DNA of 23,432 nucleotides from Asterionellopsis glacialis (taxonomy: Eukaryota > Bacillariophyta > Plagiogrammaphyceae > Rhaphoneidales > Asterionellopsidaceae): contig WKLE02003588.1 of NCBI GenBank assembly GCA_014885115.2, positions 1-23,432 on the forward strand, given 5' to 3'. The notes below the pieces were generated by a model. It saw nothing but the letters and a program-made list of their open reading frames with translations. It did not search any database and had not been told where the DNA came from. Positions within the stretch are counted from its first letter, which is position 1, and every line of letters begins with the position of its first letter. Positions 8,544 through 17,771 of this stretch are shown here, piece by piece. The translations under genes and the position numbers were made by a program.

Positions 8544-10970
8544 ATGGCAGGCACAAATAATAATCAAACTACTAATAACCTACGTCCTCGTCGTCGTCAC
8601 TGTTCACGTGATCGAGGACAACAGCAACAAGAACAAGAATCGAATCCCAATATGAATAATAACAACAGCAACAACACTTCAAATAATAATCAAAATCATC
8701 ATCATAATAATAACGCTACTACCAATCGTGTGGGGGTAGTTGTGATTGATATTACTAATACAGCTTCTACAAATCCACCAAGCAACACCACTACGAACAG
8801 TAGTGATGGAAACCAATCCGCGATTAACAACAGCAGCAGCAATTCTACAGTGATGAATAATAATGATACTCAACAGGGACTTGGCAACAGCAGTAACAGC
8901 AATACTGGCAGCCAGAACAACACTGACAGCAACGGAAATAACAATATGAATAATGGGGATAGTCTGGCTTCCATTGGATTTCCATTGTTCTCCTCCGCTG
9001 GACCCCAATCATTAGCGTCCTTGCTAGCTGGTGCACGTCCGGGTGGTACATCGATGACTGCACGAACGATTGATGCGATACGAGTTGCATTTACATCCCA
9101 GCAATCACAACCACATCAACAACCGTCATTTATGACTAGTTTTTCCACTTCCTCCTTTCCTTCCTCGTTGTCATCTTCCTTATCACCACCTCATTCAGAA
9201 GATTCAAATCATTCATCCTCCAATAATGCATCTCCTAATTCTACAACTGGTGTGGCTCCAACTGCTGCTGCTCCTGCTGCTGCTGCGAATAACACCAACA
9301 GCAGCAGTTATCCGAATAATGAAAATAATTCTATTTCAACATCTGCATCGCGCTATGAACACCGTTATGAACAAATGGAAACAGGCTTGGCTGCAGCAAA
9401 TTTATCTAGAAATAATGCACAACCAAACAACAATAGTGCTGGTGGAGCATCTACTGCCAGTACAACTAGACCGTCTCAGGAAACCAACAACAATAATAAT
9501 GATTATGGTTCACTAGGTTTACCAACACGTGTTACAAGAATGACAGTTGTAGCACGACGAAGACCTCCTCGAGGACGACGCATACACGATGGAGGGACGA
9601 CATCTACAACAGCTACTGCTGCTGCTTCTGCAGGAGCTACAACCTTGTCAGAACATGTTTTATCACGTGCAAGGGAACGGCTTCATGAGGCAAGAGCACG
9701 GTTTGCACCAGAGGAACCACCGTCGGTATCTGAAACAGGACGATCCTTATCCAGAATGGAACGTGCACATCTTATGGCAGAACCGGCACGTCGTGCAGCA
9801 GCGGCAGCAGCAGAAGCTCAAGCAATAGTGCAAGCAGAACAACAGCAACAGCAACAACTGGAAACAGACACAACTCGAAGAGTAGATGCACGAGAAATTC
9901 AATCACCACCATCGATGTCTTCCATTTCACTTCCACCACGAAATACTGGACCTTTGACACGACTAGAACGTAGTCGAAGGGCGCAACAAAATAATCCCAA
10001 CAGCACCGTTTCAACCTCTACAGCGTCATCTCCAACCAACACTAGCCATACTGCATCACAGCAACCACGCCAAATGAATACATCCTCTACATTTGACGCC
10101 GCCGCCACCAGTAGTAGCAACCTTGCAAATCGACGTGTGACTCGATCTTTAAAGCGCAAGATGAACAAATACCAAGCAGCACAGGAGGTGGTAACAAAAA
10201 AGACCAAAAAGAATCCACCACCTTCTTACAATTGTTGTATATGTTTAAGTGAAATTGAATCCACTGAAATATCATCCATTAATGGTTGTGATCATAAATT
10301 TTGCTTTGAATGCATTGAAACATGGGCAAATAGGGAAAATACATGTCCATTGTGTAAGGAACGCTTCACCAAGATCGGTCGTCTTCATCAACCTAATCGA
10401 CGTGGTATGAGAAAATCGAAACGTGTTTCTCAACGGGATCAACGTGCGGATTTAGTCAATCCACTCCAAGCACTCTTTAACTCTCTGGAAGCACGTGCCA
10501 TGGCTGCATCTGTCAATGCTGCGAACCATCATGATGGTGATGATACTAATCTCGGTGTAGCTCATGGAAGAGCCATTGGATTATCACCTGCCATTGCAGC
10601 ACTTGTTTTTTCAGATATTGGTACAGGTGGATTAGAAGTTACCATGTCTGGTGACAATGGTACTATTCGGTATCGTAGATCAACCACAACATCGACTTCA
10701 ACTACATCGACAACCACCACCACAACTACAACCTCATCGGCATCATCTACCGGTACTGCTGCCAATACTGCGGCTGCTCAAGCGTTCGACCAAACCTTTG
10801 ATCGACTAGCTCAACAAATTGCACGTAATTTACCACCTGTACAAGGGCAAACAGCTGATAATCCTTTAGCTATCGATGATGATTCATCCTCTTCTGACGT
10901 TGACAATGATGATGGTAGCACCGGTGGTGGTGATGACGAAGAAGTTGTGAATGTTGTTGCCATCAATTGA
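8544..10970 (+). CDS. RING-HC finger protein, probable E3 ubiquitin ligase (Topors/STUbL-like)
   Basis: 808 residues, ATG with G at +4, TGA at 10968-10970. Most of the protein is disordered and rich in Asn, Ser, Thr, Gln and Ala. A C3HC4 RING lies at residues 564-604: C564, C567, C582, H584, C587, C590, C601, C604, with HKFCFECIETWANRENTCPLC around the core, closest in style to Topors-type RING-HC domains. All eight zinc ligands are present, so E2 binding and ubiquitin transfer are expected. A basic stretch at about 530-560 (RRVTRSLKRK, KKTKK) could be a nuclear signal. Hydrophobic-acidic segments resemble SUMO-interacting motifs: VVVIDIT (65-71), LAIDDDSSSSD (775-785) and EEVVNVVAI near the C-terminus. 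Together these suggest a nuclear, possibly SUMO-targeted ligase; substrates are unknown. The mixed AAT/AAC and CAA/CAG codons in the repeats suggest the amino-acid composition is kept rather than a raw DNA repeat. Confidence 0.88.
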   Translation: MAGTNNNQTTNNLRPRRRHCSRDRGQQQQEQESNPNMNNNNSNNTSNNNQNHHHNNNATTNRVGVVVIDITNTASTNPPSNTTTNSSDGNQSAINNSSSNSTVMNNNDTQQGLGNSSNSNTGSQNNTDSNGNNNMNNGDSLASIGFPLFSSAGPQSLASLLAGARPGGTSMTARTIDAIRVAFTSQQSQPHQQPSFMTSFSTSSFPSSLSSSLSPPHSEDSNHSSSNNASPNSTTGVAPTAAAPAAAANNTNSSSYPNNENNSISTSASRYEHRYEQMETGLAAANLSRNNAQPNNNSAGGASTASTTRPSQETNNNNNDYGSLGLPTRVTRMTVVARRRPPRGRRIHDGGTTSTTATAAASAGATTLSEHVLSRARERLHEARARFAPEEPPSVSETGRSLSRMERAHLMAEPARRAAAAAAEAQAIVQAEQQQQQQLETDTTRRVDAREIQSPPSMSSISLPPRNTGPLTRLERSRRAQQNNPNSTVSTSTASSPTNTSHTASQQPRQMNTSSTFDAAATSSSNLANRRVTRSLKRKMNKYQAAQEVVTKKTKKNPPPSYNCCICLSEIESTEISSINGCDHKFCFECIETWANRENTCPLCKERFTKIGRLHQPNRRGMRKSKRVSQRDQRADLVNPLQALFNSLEARAMAASVNAANHHDGDDTNLGVAHGRAIGLSPAIAALVFSDIGTGGLEVTMSGDNGTIRYRRSTTTSTSTTSTTTTTTTTSSASSTGTAANTAAAQAFDQTFDRLAQQIARNLPPVQGQTADNPLAIDDDSSSSDVDNDDGSTGGGDDEEVVNVVAIN

Positions 10971-11096
10971 AACAAAATCAAGAAACGAGCTATTGAAGAT
11001 GCATAGTATAAATGTAACTTCCTCCGCATTGTGTCGATATACGGCAAAAGGCATATCTCTCACTTTTTTTTCTGTATTCATTACAGCAATCACGTT

Positions 11097-11148
11097 NNNN
11101 NNNNNNNNNNNNNNNNNNNNNNNNNNNNNNNNNNNNNNNNNNNNNNNN
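11097..11148. other. assembly gap (52 Ns)
   Basis: 52 consecutive N. The length may be an estimate from scaffolding. It lies 126 bp after the stop of the RING gene, so no recognised coding sequence is broken. Confidence 0.99.
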
Positions 11149-11327
11149 TATGCAAATCATATCTGTTGACAATATCTCACATTTTGTAACACAAAACTGA
11201 TCGTGTCATGTGAGAAACGAAAGCAAGTTTTTTTTCAAGTGCAGCTTTCGAACAGTCAAACAATTTAAATTAACAAATTGGTCGTCTTTCTATTATACAT
11301 TTGTACATAGTCCTAGTAACAACTGAA

Positions 11328-11347
11328 AGATGAGATAAGTCTCATCT
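11328..11347. repeat. 8-bp-stem hairpin in the 3' region of the phosphatase gene
   Basis: AGATGAGA and TCTCATCT pair perfectly around the loop TAAG. It lies about 90 bp beyond the minus-strand stop at 11435 and about 360 bp beyond the plus-strand stop at 10970. It could be a 3' UTR structure for either transcript, or chance. Confidence 0.35.
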
Positions 11348-11434
11348 ATTAAATCATTATTTCATTAAATTTATTTTTTAAATTCGTATGCAAGTTCAAG
11401 CCATGCGATTGCAAGCCCTGTGGAAGAATCTTGA

Positions 11435-12796
11435 TCATAAACTCATCATTCCCATGTGTGGAAAAATTACAGTAGGCAAAGGCTCTCCTTCAGAATCACG
11501 TTCGTCGTCTTGATCGGTAGATGCTTTTGTTAAATCTATAATTTTGGTAGCTGTAGTACATCCAGTCATAACTAATCCACTTTTCATATTTCCATCTAAC
11601 CCAAATTTAATATCTGTATCTAAACGATCACCCACCATTAACGTTCTTGATGGATCTAACTTATATTCCTTGGTTATTAAATTTGCAAGATTGGAGGATG
11701 GTTTCCCAACATTAATAGCTGTCCGTTGCGATGCTACCTCTAGGGCAGCTACGAGAGCACCATTTCCGGGTAAATGACGACTATCCACTCCCACCAAATC
11801 ATAGGCATCACGATTTGTTGCAATCAACAAGGCATTGGGATTTTGTTGCAACAATACATTGGCAATACATAATTTGCGATAGGTAAATTCTGTATCTAAT
11901 CCAATCACAACCGCGTCTATCGTATTGGGTGGTGGGAATGGGTACGATGCCAATTCGTCACGACTCATACTGGCTACAGCCGGTTCACCATTCTCTGTTG
12001 GACCACCCGTCACTTGAAATCCAACATTGGCAATTTCATCGTACAATCCTTGTACACCAATCACATGAACTCGTTTCGTCGATGCTTCTTCTTCTTCTTC
12101 TTCCTGTGAATTCGACCAAGACAATAACAATGCATGTTTTAAATAACACGCTGCCGAATAGGCACTACCAATCATTTGTTCTTTGGTTAAAGATGGACAC
12201 TTGAGTAATGTCGCAAGTTTATCGCGTAATTGTTGTCGATTGGATGCTGCGTTATTGGTGACAAAGAAAATTTGTTTTTGTTTGGAAATTAAATTTTGTA
12301 AGGCTTGAGCTGCATCAGGTATAGGATCTGTACCACGATACAATACACCATCACAATCAAATAATATAGTATCAATATTCTCATCAATATATCGTGTCAC
12401 ATCTTTGTCATTCATCAATAACAATGGTTCATCTTTTTCACTCTTGTCGTCTTGATTACCAAAGTAATCCATCAATGTTTTCATTTCATTGATAGATTCT
12501 TGACGCATAACTTCTGTAATATCAGCACTTGTTGTCATTGTTAAAAGATCATCATCATTTTCTTGGTTTGATAATGCCATGCTACTAAAATGTCTATGTC
12601 TACCTATACGAGTATTACTGCCAAAAATTCTCATCTTGGTATTAGTAGTACTCATGGTTCCTGTTGTAAATGCAGAAGCAGCATGGTCTTGATTGAACAC
12701 TACACAAAATGGAATTAAAATTGAAAAATGTTTTGTTTTGGTAGATATTTTCTTTCCTGTCATTGTTGCGGCTGTTGCGAAAGAAAACAACGTCAT
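11435..12796 (-). CDS. PGP: 2-phosphoglycolate phosphatase, HAD family, plastid-targeted
   Basis: HAD-superfamily (type IIA cap) phosphatase of the eukaryotic phosphoglycolate/4-nitrophenyl phosphatase group. It would dephosphorylate the 2-phosphoglycolate made by Rubisco oxygenation, the first step of photorespiration. Residue numbers count from the ATG at 12796 (453 aa). Motif I is FDCDGVLYRG with D147 and D149; motif II is the Thr of VTNN (about 180); the motif III Lys is in NVGKPSSN (about 365); motif IV is MVGDRLDTDIKFG with D390 and D395. PGNGALVAALEVAS (about 343-356) is typical of PGP proteins. The N-terminus carries a basic region, a hydrophobic core and then HAASAF, an ASAF-type cleavage motif of diatom plastid preproteins. 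The frame is open to a GTG at 12853 and then a stop, so 12796 is the first in-frame ATG. A second ATG at 12763 gives a cleaner signal peptide and may be the true start. A poly-Glu loop (about 231-237) sits in the cap region. Confidence 0.93.
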   Translation of the reverse strand: MTLFSFATAATMTGKKISTKTKHFSILIPFCVVFNQDHAASAFTTGTMSTTNTKMRIFGSNTRIGRHRHFSSMALSNQENDDDLLTMTTSADITEVMRQESINEMKTLMDYFGNQDDKSEKDEPLLLMNDKDVTRYIDENIDTILFDCDGVLYRGTDPIPDAAQALQNLISKQKQIFFVTNNAASNRQQLRDKLATLLKCPSLTKEQMIGSAYSAACYLKHALLLSWSNSQEEEEEEASTKRVHVIGVQGLYDEIANVGFQVTGGPTENGEPAVASMSRDELASYPFPPPNTIDAVVIGLDTEFTYRKLCIANVLLQQNPNALLIATNRDAYDLVGVDSRHLPGNGALVAALEVASQRTAINVGKPSSNLANLITKEYKLDPSRTLMVGDRLDTDIKFGLDGNMKSGLVMTGCTTATKIIDLTKASTDQDDERDSEGEPLPTVIFPHMGMMSL

Positions 12797-13697
12797 AATG
12801 GGTACTTGGAGTATTGTTCTAGCCTTTTTTGTTTTTAATATCGAAATAATCACCGGCAGATAAAAAGCAGAAGTAATTTAGGTTTGAACCAAGTTAACAA
12901 TGCCAACAAATAATATAACTTGAGAAAACCCTCTATGATACAGCAATAGTTTTCTCACTCTTCCTCTGGATATAGCTATTTCCCAACAAACTTGAACTGT
13001 CTGCGTTATCGTGGTTTGATTGGCATTTCGGGTCTTTTGTTCTTCTCATTCCTTTTTTTTTTTTCCTCAGCCCCGCATTTTTTTCGTGGCGACCCCTTTT
13101 TTGTGATAAAAATGTCAAGTGACGTATGCGTCAACTCCCAGTACCAGCACGGTGTTTGCCTGGCCGGCACAATGGAATTCTCTCCGATTAACTCCAGCTC
13201 GAATCTCTTTAAAAAATATATTACACAGATACGTACGCATGGACAGACATATAAATTAAATGGGTTCTGAGTCCTGTTTGATAAGTGCAGGACCAAACAA
13301 AATCCTACCTTTTGAGAGATTTTCGTTTCCTATTTTTTGCAACGAAAAACCGCGAAAATCGCCACCGCATTCCGACATGAAAAAAAGAATATCTGCGAAA
13401 AATCTTGTGACAAACGTATAAACCAAACGTTTTTTGTGTGCCATCAATCAAATCACAATCTACAGAGCAGAATCAAGCAGCTGACCAATTCATTAATCAT
13501 TTTTTGTTTCACCGACAAACTAGTAAAACTGTTGTTACTCAAGCTTGTCGAAAATCAAAAAATTGATTTTAATTATTTTTCTGGGTTGAGAAAATAGGAA
13601 ATGCTGTCCTGCTATTCCAATTACACTTTTTGTTGACATTCATATTCACACACAAGGTTAGAGTATTTTTTTTAACAAAAATACATATATAAATATC
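12797..13697. promoter_or_regulatory. shared divergent promoter region
   Basis: 900 bp between the minus-strand phosphatase and the plus-strand RRM gene, so it must carry both promoters. It includes long pyrimidine runs (13049-13066), GC-richer patches around 13085-13160 and the CRE-like pair at 13120-13133. A TATATAAATAT stretch (about 13686-13696) ends immediately before the ATG at 13698, too close for a standard TATA box. No convincing additional gene is visible; the open frames inside are short. Confidence 0.5.
13120..13133. promoter_or_regulatory. CRE/CCRE-like inverted pair
   Basis: TGACGTATGCGTCA joins a forward TGACGT and a reverse TGACGC, making a near-palindrome (12 of 14 positions). 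TGACGT and TGACGC are the core sequences reported for CO2/cAMP-responsive elements in Phaeodactylum, bound by a bZIP factor. The site is about 325 bp upstream of the phosphatase ATG (12796) and 565 bp upstream of the RRM gene ATG. A role in CO2-dependent control of the photorespiratory enzyme is attractive but inferred. Confidence 0.4.
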
Positions 13698-16664
13698 ATG
13701 TTTCGCAGAATACCACGCCTTGTATCAAGTAGGGGTGGTTGCTCTTCTGTCAAATTAATTGAAACACAACAACGACGACGACATTTGATACATCACAGTC
13801 AATACGCTACACTGTCAACTTGGACGACAAGAACGACGACGACACCAATGGGAAGGAATACTAGTTATAATTCGACTACAATATTCCAACATGATACCTC
13901 TTCTTCTTCTTTACACAATTCTTCTCATCATTCTTATTATTATTGTCACGCTCATTATCAACAACAAAGACGATGGCACTCTTCTTCTAAATTGAAACAA
14001 ACATCTGCAGCAACAACCGCTGCATCCGATCCAGATTTACTTGACAATTTCAATGATTACATTGACAACGATGAAGAGGACAACGTTGACGACGACGACG
14101 TCGACGACGACGACGACCACAATAAGGAGGAAATGATTTACGAAGAAGATCTTGACCGTAGAGATCATTCGGACGATGAAGAACATTCTACAAATGAAAA
14201 CAAACAATCACACAGGAACACGAAGAAAAAAAAGAAACGTAACAAGAAAAACCAAAAAGAAACCTTGGTGGAGTTTACAAATCGACGAAAAGAACAGGCT
14301 CGTGCCATTGCACAATTATTATTACATCATGTCGATGTACAAGATTTTAAATATTGGAGAACAAAATTAAAAAGTGCAAGTCGTCGTAAATTTGAAAGCA
14401 CCTTGGATAGTATGGAAATCATTTCAACACAACTCTCCACAAGGAGTATATCTATCCAAGATGCAGTCAAAGAACGTTTAGAATATGTATTTTTACCACT
14501 TACATCATCATCATCATCATCATCCAACAATACTGATACCCATGACAACAAGTCCACAAAATCAAAAAAGACACCTGTTGGAAAACCACCACCATTATGG
14601 GTACAAGATTTGTTGGTTCAATTTTTAGAAGATAAATTGCCATCAGATATTTCCATTCAAAGTTATTATCAAATGAAACTGAAAGAGTCTCAACAAAATG
14701 AACAAAAGAAGACTTCATCACAGATATCCATACCATCAACAACCATAGAAGGAGACCGTAAGGATGATGACGAGGATGGTAAGAAATTACAACAATTAGT
14801 ATCCTTACAACAACAACAAGTTCAAAATCAAAATTATGGTCCTATTGTCAATCGGTTCCAATTTGAACAGAATGTACAAACATTAGTACAATTTCAAGAA
14901 TTTGTAGCTACTCAATATCCAATCTTTATAAATTTCAAGGCAAGAACTGAAATGAAACAAACCTATGTTACTAAAGCTGCTGCTGCTGCTACGAGCAATG
15001 ATAATAATGATGAGGATAGTACACCAAAGAAAAAGAAGAAATCCAACGCATTAACACAAAAACAATTCTTTACCATGTTACAAGAAGATTTGTCCAGCAA
15101 ACATGCACTAAAGTCATTTGACGAGTGTGTACAGGAAGCTACAGAAATAGCTCATGTACTAGCAGATAGATTGGCACCGGAAGCACATAGTCGTCTCTTT
15201 CAATATATGCAAGACCTTATGGTGTCTCATTCAAAAGATGTTACCATGAAGAAAAATTCCAAACAGCAGTTATTAGTAGGTCAATTAGAACAATTGATTG
15301 GGGAATCCTCTATTTTGGTTATTATGGAATTAGCTAAATTTCTATATGCACTTGACGATATTAATGACTTAACTGGCGATCAAGAGAAGCATGACGCAGA
15401 CACAAGAATAGGTAGCAACGATACGGACAACCAGATGTCATCACATCAGTACCCACCATTACTGAAAGAAATTCACTTACCTGAACAAATTCATGATAGT
15501 CGTTTGACAGCCATGTTGAAACAACGGATCACCATGGAAGACCAATTTGTAGATTCCTTGGTACGAATGGCAAATACAAATCTATTTAACATTTTGGAGA
15601 TTCGTAAGACTTTTTCAAAAGCCAGAAGTGGTGATGGAGCATCTGTGGAAGATGAAGAAGCCTATGAAGAAATGTTGGAATTACTTGAAAATACAACCTT
15701 GACTAAGAAACATCGTGGCAAGAATAAATCCAAGAAAGAAAAGTATGCTACTCATAATAGTATGCGAAATCGATTACATGTTACTTTTGATGCAATTGAA
15801 CTTCAATGGGATGAAAGTAATGTGTCCAACAACTTGAAGACGCCACTTCCTTCTGCTACAACTGCTTCTTTAAAGGGGGAGGAGGAGGAGGAACAACCTG
15901 TTATAGTGGAACCACCTGCGGAACGTCCACCTGATCGTACAATATTCTTGGACAACTTACCAATAGATATTGAAGAAATGGAATTGATAGATTTATATTC
16001 TCGATGTGGTCCTATTGCATCCATACAAGTATTCAATAAACGTGAAGAATATGATCCTGGTCCATTATCAGCGAAACAAAAACGTGCCTTGGTTAAACGA
16101 AAGAAACATACCTATTTGGGTCGACAAGGAAAGTATGTACGTCCACGCAGTCCTGTCTATGCAATTATAACGTATGCAGATGAAGATGGGTTCAAAAAGG
16201 CTGTTGACCCGACGCTCTCTGTCTTTGGTAAAGTGATTCGACGTCATGCTGTTCTCAGTAAGCCATGTACTAAAATGACAACCTTGTACATTGAAGAAAT
16301 ACCAAATGGATACTATTCGATTGATATTGAACAAAAATTAAGTAATTTGTTGCATCCTAACTTTTATGTATGTTTAGATAAGGGTGTGGGTAATAAGAGT
16401 GCTGGTATATCTGAAGAGGACGATCAAGATGATCAACCAGGAAGTTGTGCCATCAAGTTTCCAAACTTTGAAATGGCACATCAAGCCTATTGGAAACTAC
16501 AAGAACTTCGTGAAGAACATCAGAAGAATATGAATGACGTGGATGAGTCCAATGATACTAATGTCCCCACCAAAACTACTAGAGCATGGTCCATTCAATG
16601 GATGAAAACACCTCCGGATGCTATGGAATATTGGAAACGAGAAAGTATCCTTGATCGAAGATAA
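13698..16664 (+). CDS. large RRM-like protein, probably mitochondrial
   Basis: 988 residues, ATG with A at -3, TAA at 16662-16664. The first about 100 residues are rich in Arg, Ser, Thr and His and almost lack acids (MFRRIPRLVSSRGG...), typical of a mitochondrial presequence. A strongly acidic tract (about 110-165, Asp-rich) and a Lys-rich stretch (about 174-190) follow. The middle (about 190-730) is mostly charged helix and Gln/Asn/Ser-rich linkers with no family I can name. Residues 747-850 resemble an RRM: RNP2-like IFLDNLP (749-755), then a long basic loop (KQKRALVKRKKHTYLGRQ), then RNP1-like VYAIITYA (820-827). A second, degenerate RRM-like unit may follow, from TTLYIEEIP to FEMAHQAYWKL. 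The inferred role is organellar RNA binding, for example mitoribosome or transcript processing. The long loop inside the RRM is unusual. The gene is convergent with the phosphatase ending at 16806, with 141 bp between stops. Confidence 0.85.
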   Translation: MFRRIPRLVSSRGGCSSVKLIETQQRRRHLIHHSQYATLSTWTTRTTTTPMGRNTSYNSTTIFQHDTSSSSLHNSSHHSYYYCHAHYQQQRRWHSSSKLKQTSAATTAASDPDLLDNFNDYIDNDEEDNVDDDDVDDDDDHNKEEMIYEEDLDRRDHSDDEEHSTNENKQSHRNTKKKKKRNKKNQKETLVEFTNRRKEQARAIAQLLLHHVDVQDFKYWRTKLKSASRRKFESTLDSMEIISTQLSTRSISIQDAVKERLEYVFLPLTSSSSSSSNNTDTHDNKSTKSKKTPVGKPPPLWVQDLLVQFLEDKLPSDISIQSYYQMKLKESQQNEQKKTSSQISIPSTTIEGDRKDDDEDGKKLQQLVSLQQQQVQNQNYGPIVNRFQFEQNVQTLVQFQEFVATQYPIFINFKARTEMKQTYVTKAAAAATSNDNNDEDSTPKKKKKSNALTQKQFFTMLQEDLSSKHALKSFDECVQEATEIAHVLADRLAPEAHSRLFQYMQDLMVSHSKDVTMKKNSKQQLLVGQLEQLIGESSILVIMELAKFLYALDDINDLTGDQEKHDADTRIGSNDTDNQMSSHQYPPLLKEIHLPEQIHDSRLTAMLKQRITMEDQFVDSLVRMANTNLFNILEIRKTFSKARSGDGASVEDEEAYEEMLELLENTTLTKKHRGKNKSKKEKYATHNSMRNRLHVTFDAIELQWDESNVSNNLKTPLPSATTASLKGEEEEEQPVIVEPPAERPPDRTIFLDNLPIDIEEMELIDLYSRCGPIASIQVFNKREEYDPGPLSAKQKRALVKRKKHTYLGRQGKYVRPRSPVYAIITYADEDGFKKAVDPTLSVFGKVIRRHAVLSKPCTKMTTLYIEEIPNGYYSIDIEQKLSNLLHPNFYVCLDKGVGNKSAGISEEDDQDDQPGSCAIKFPNFEMAHQAYWKLQELREEHQKNMNDVDESNDTNVPTKTTRAWSIQWMKTPPDAMEYWKRESILDRR

Positions 16665-16805
16665 CATAACAACATCTGCCATAATAATTCTAAAAATATA
16701 TTCAAGTCATACACAATCCAAGATCCAACTGCAATAGACATTATTATACAATTATATCCCTTTACTGTTGGTATACATGCAATCCGTTCGTCTATTTCCT
16801 CTGGG

Positions 16806-17734
16806 TTAAAGAAAATATGGGACAAGTTGACTTCTTGATTCTCCCTTAGGGCCATACATGGAATGTTCTGTTGCTTCAAATATAGCAAATCGTTGTGGGA
16901 TACTCCCTTCCTTCCCTTCGTGTTCACCTTGTTGTTGATCTGTGCTTTCTCCATTTACCCCAACAGAAGAAGCCTTATCTCCATCTTCATCATCACTACT
17001 ATCAGTTTCTTTACTTGTGACTGTTTCTCCCTGGGCATGATGTGACTCTCCATTTTGCAATCTTGTTGGTGGTGATTGTGATGATGACGAAGATGGTTGT
17101 TGTTCACTTGTGGGTGTTGTATTATTGTTATTGAACAATTTACTTGCTGCGTGTAAATATTGATTAGGTTCACCAAGTTCTAATATAGCAGCAACATTAC
17201 CACATCTATAACAATAGTTCGGTGCACTCCATACAGTCACCAAACTTTTATCAAACTGATATTTCCTTCCTTCCATTACCAATTGATGTGCTCTGGCAAT
17301 AAGTTCTAAACTATTAATGGAATTGAATTCTTCCGTAACACTTTGACCAAATAAGTATCCAGCACCACGTGGACTGATTTGCCATGCACTACCACCACTA
17401 CCACCCACACCTGTACCACCACCCAAGTCTTCTGGATCACTCCATACTAAATCACAAAAGGCACCTTCATGTGGTATTTCTTGATTCCGATCAATGGCAC
17501 GTATTTGATCCAAGGTTCGTATATCCGGTGACAGTCCACCATGTACACAAAATACACGCTGATCAATAATAGCACCCAACCCAAAGCAATCAAAACATTC
17601 AACGCAATGTCTCCATACACTTGCATTACCATACTTTCTCATACATTCATCATAAAAACCGTAAACTTGTGTAATTTGACGACTCTATAATATATTTTAA
17701 AAAATAATAATGGTTGTGAGATTGGTATGGATTG

Positions 17735-17771
<37 letters not shown>

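Larger units (their letters stand above)
10971..11434. other. convergent intergenic region with assembly gap
   Basis: 3' regions of the plus-strand RING gene and the minus-strand phosphatase gene. It contains the run of Ns and a hairpin at 11328-11347. No gene is visible, and sequence hidden by the gap cannot be judged. Confidence 0.6.

Noticed and set aside
9226..9828. Leucine/glutamine-rich open frames in other frames of the RING gene
   Set aside because: Frame-shifted readings of trinucleotide-like repeats within a real gene.
12797..12853. N-terminal extension of the phosphatase to 12853
   Set aside because: The extreme start codon is GTG and an in-frame stop lies just upstream; a eukaryotic start at the ATG of 12796 or 12763 is far likelier.
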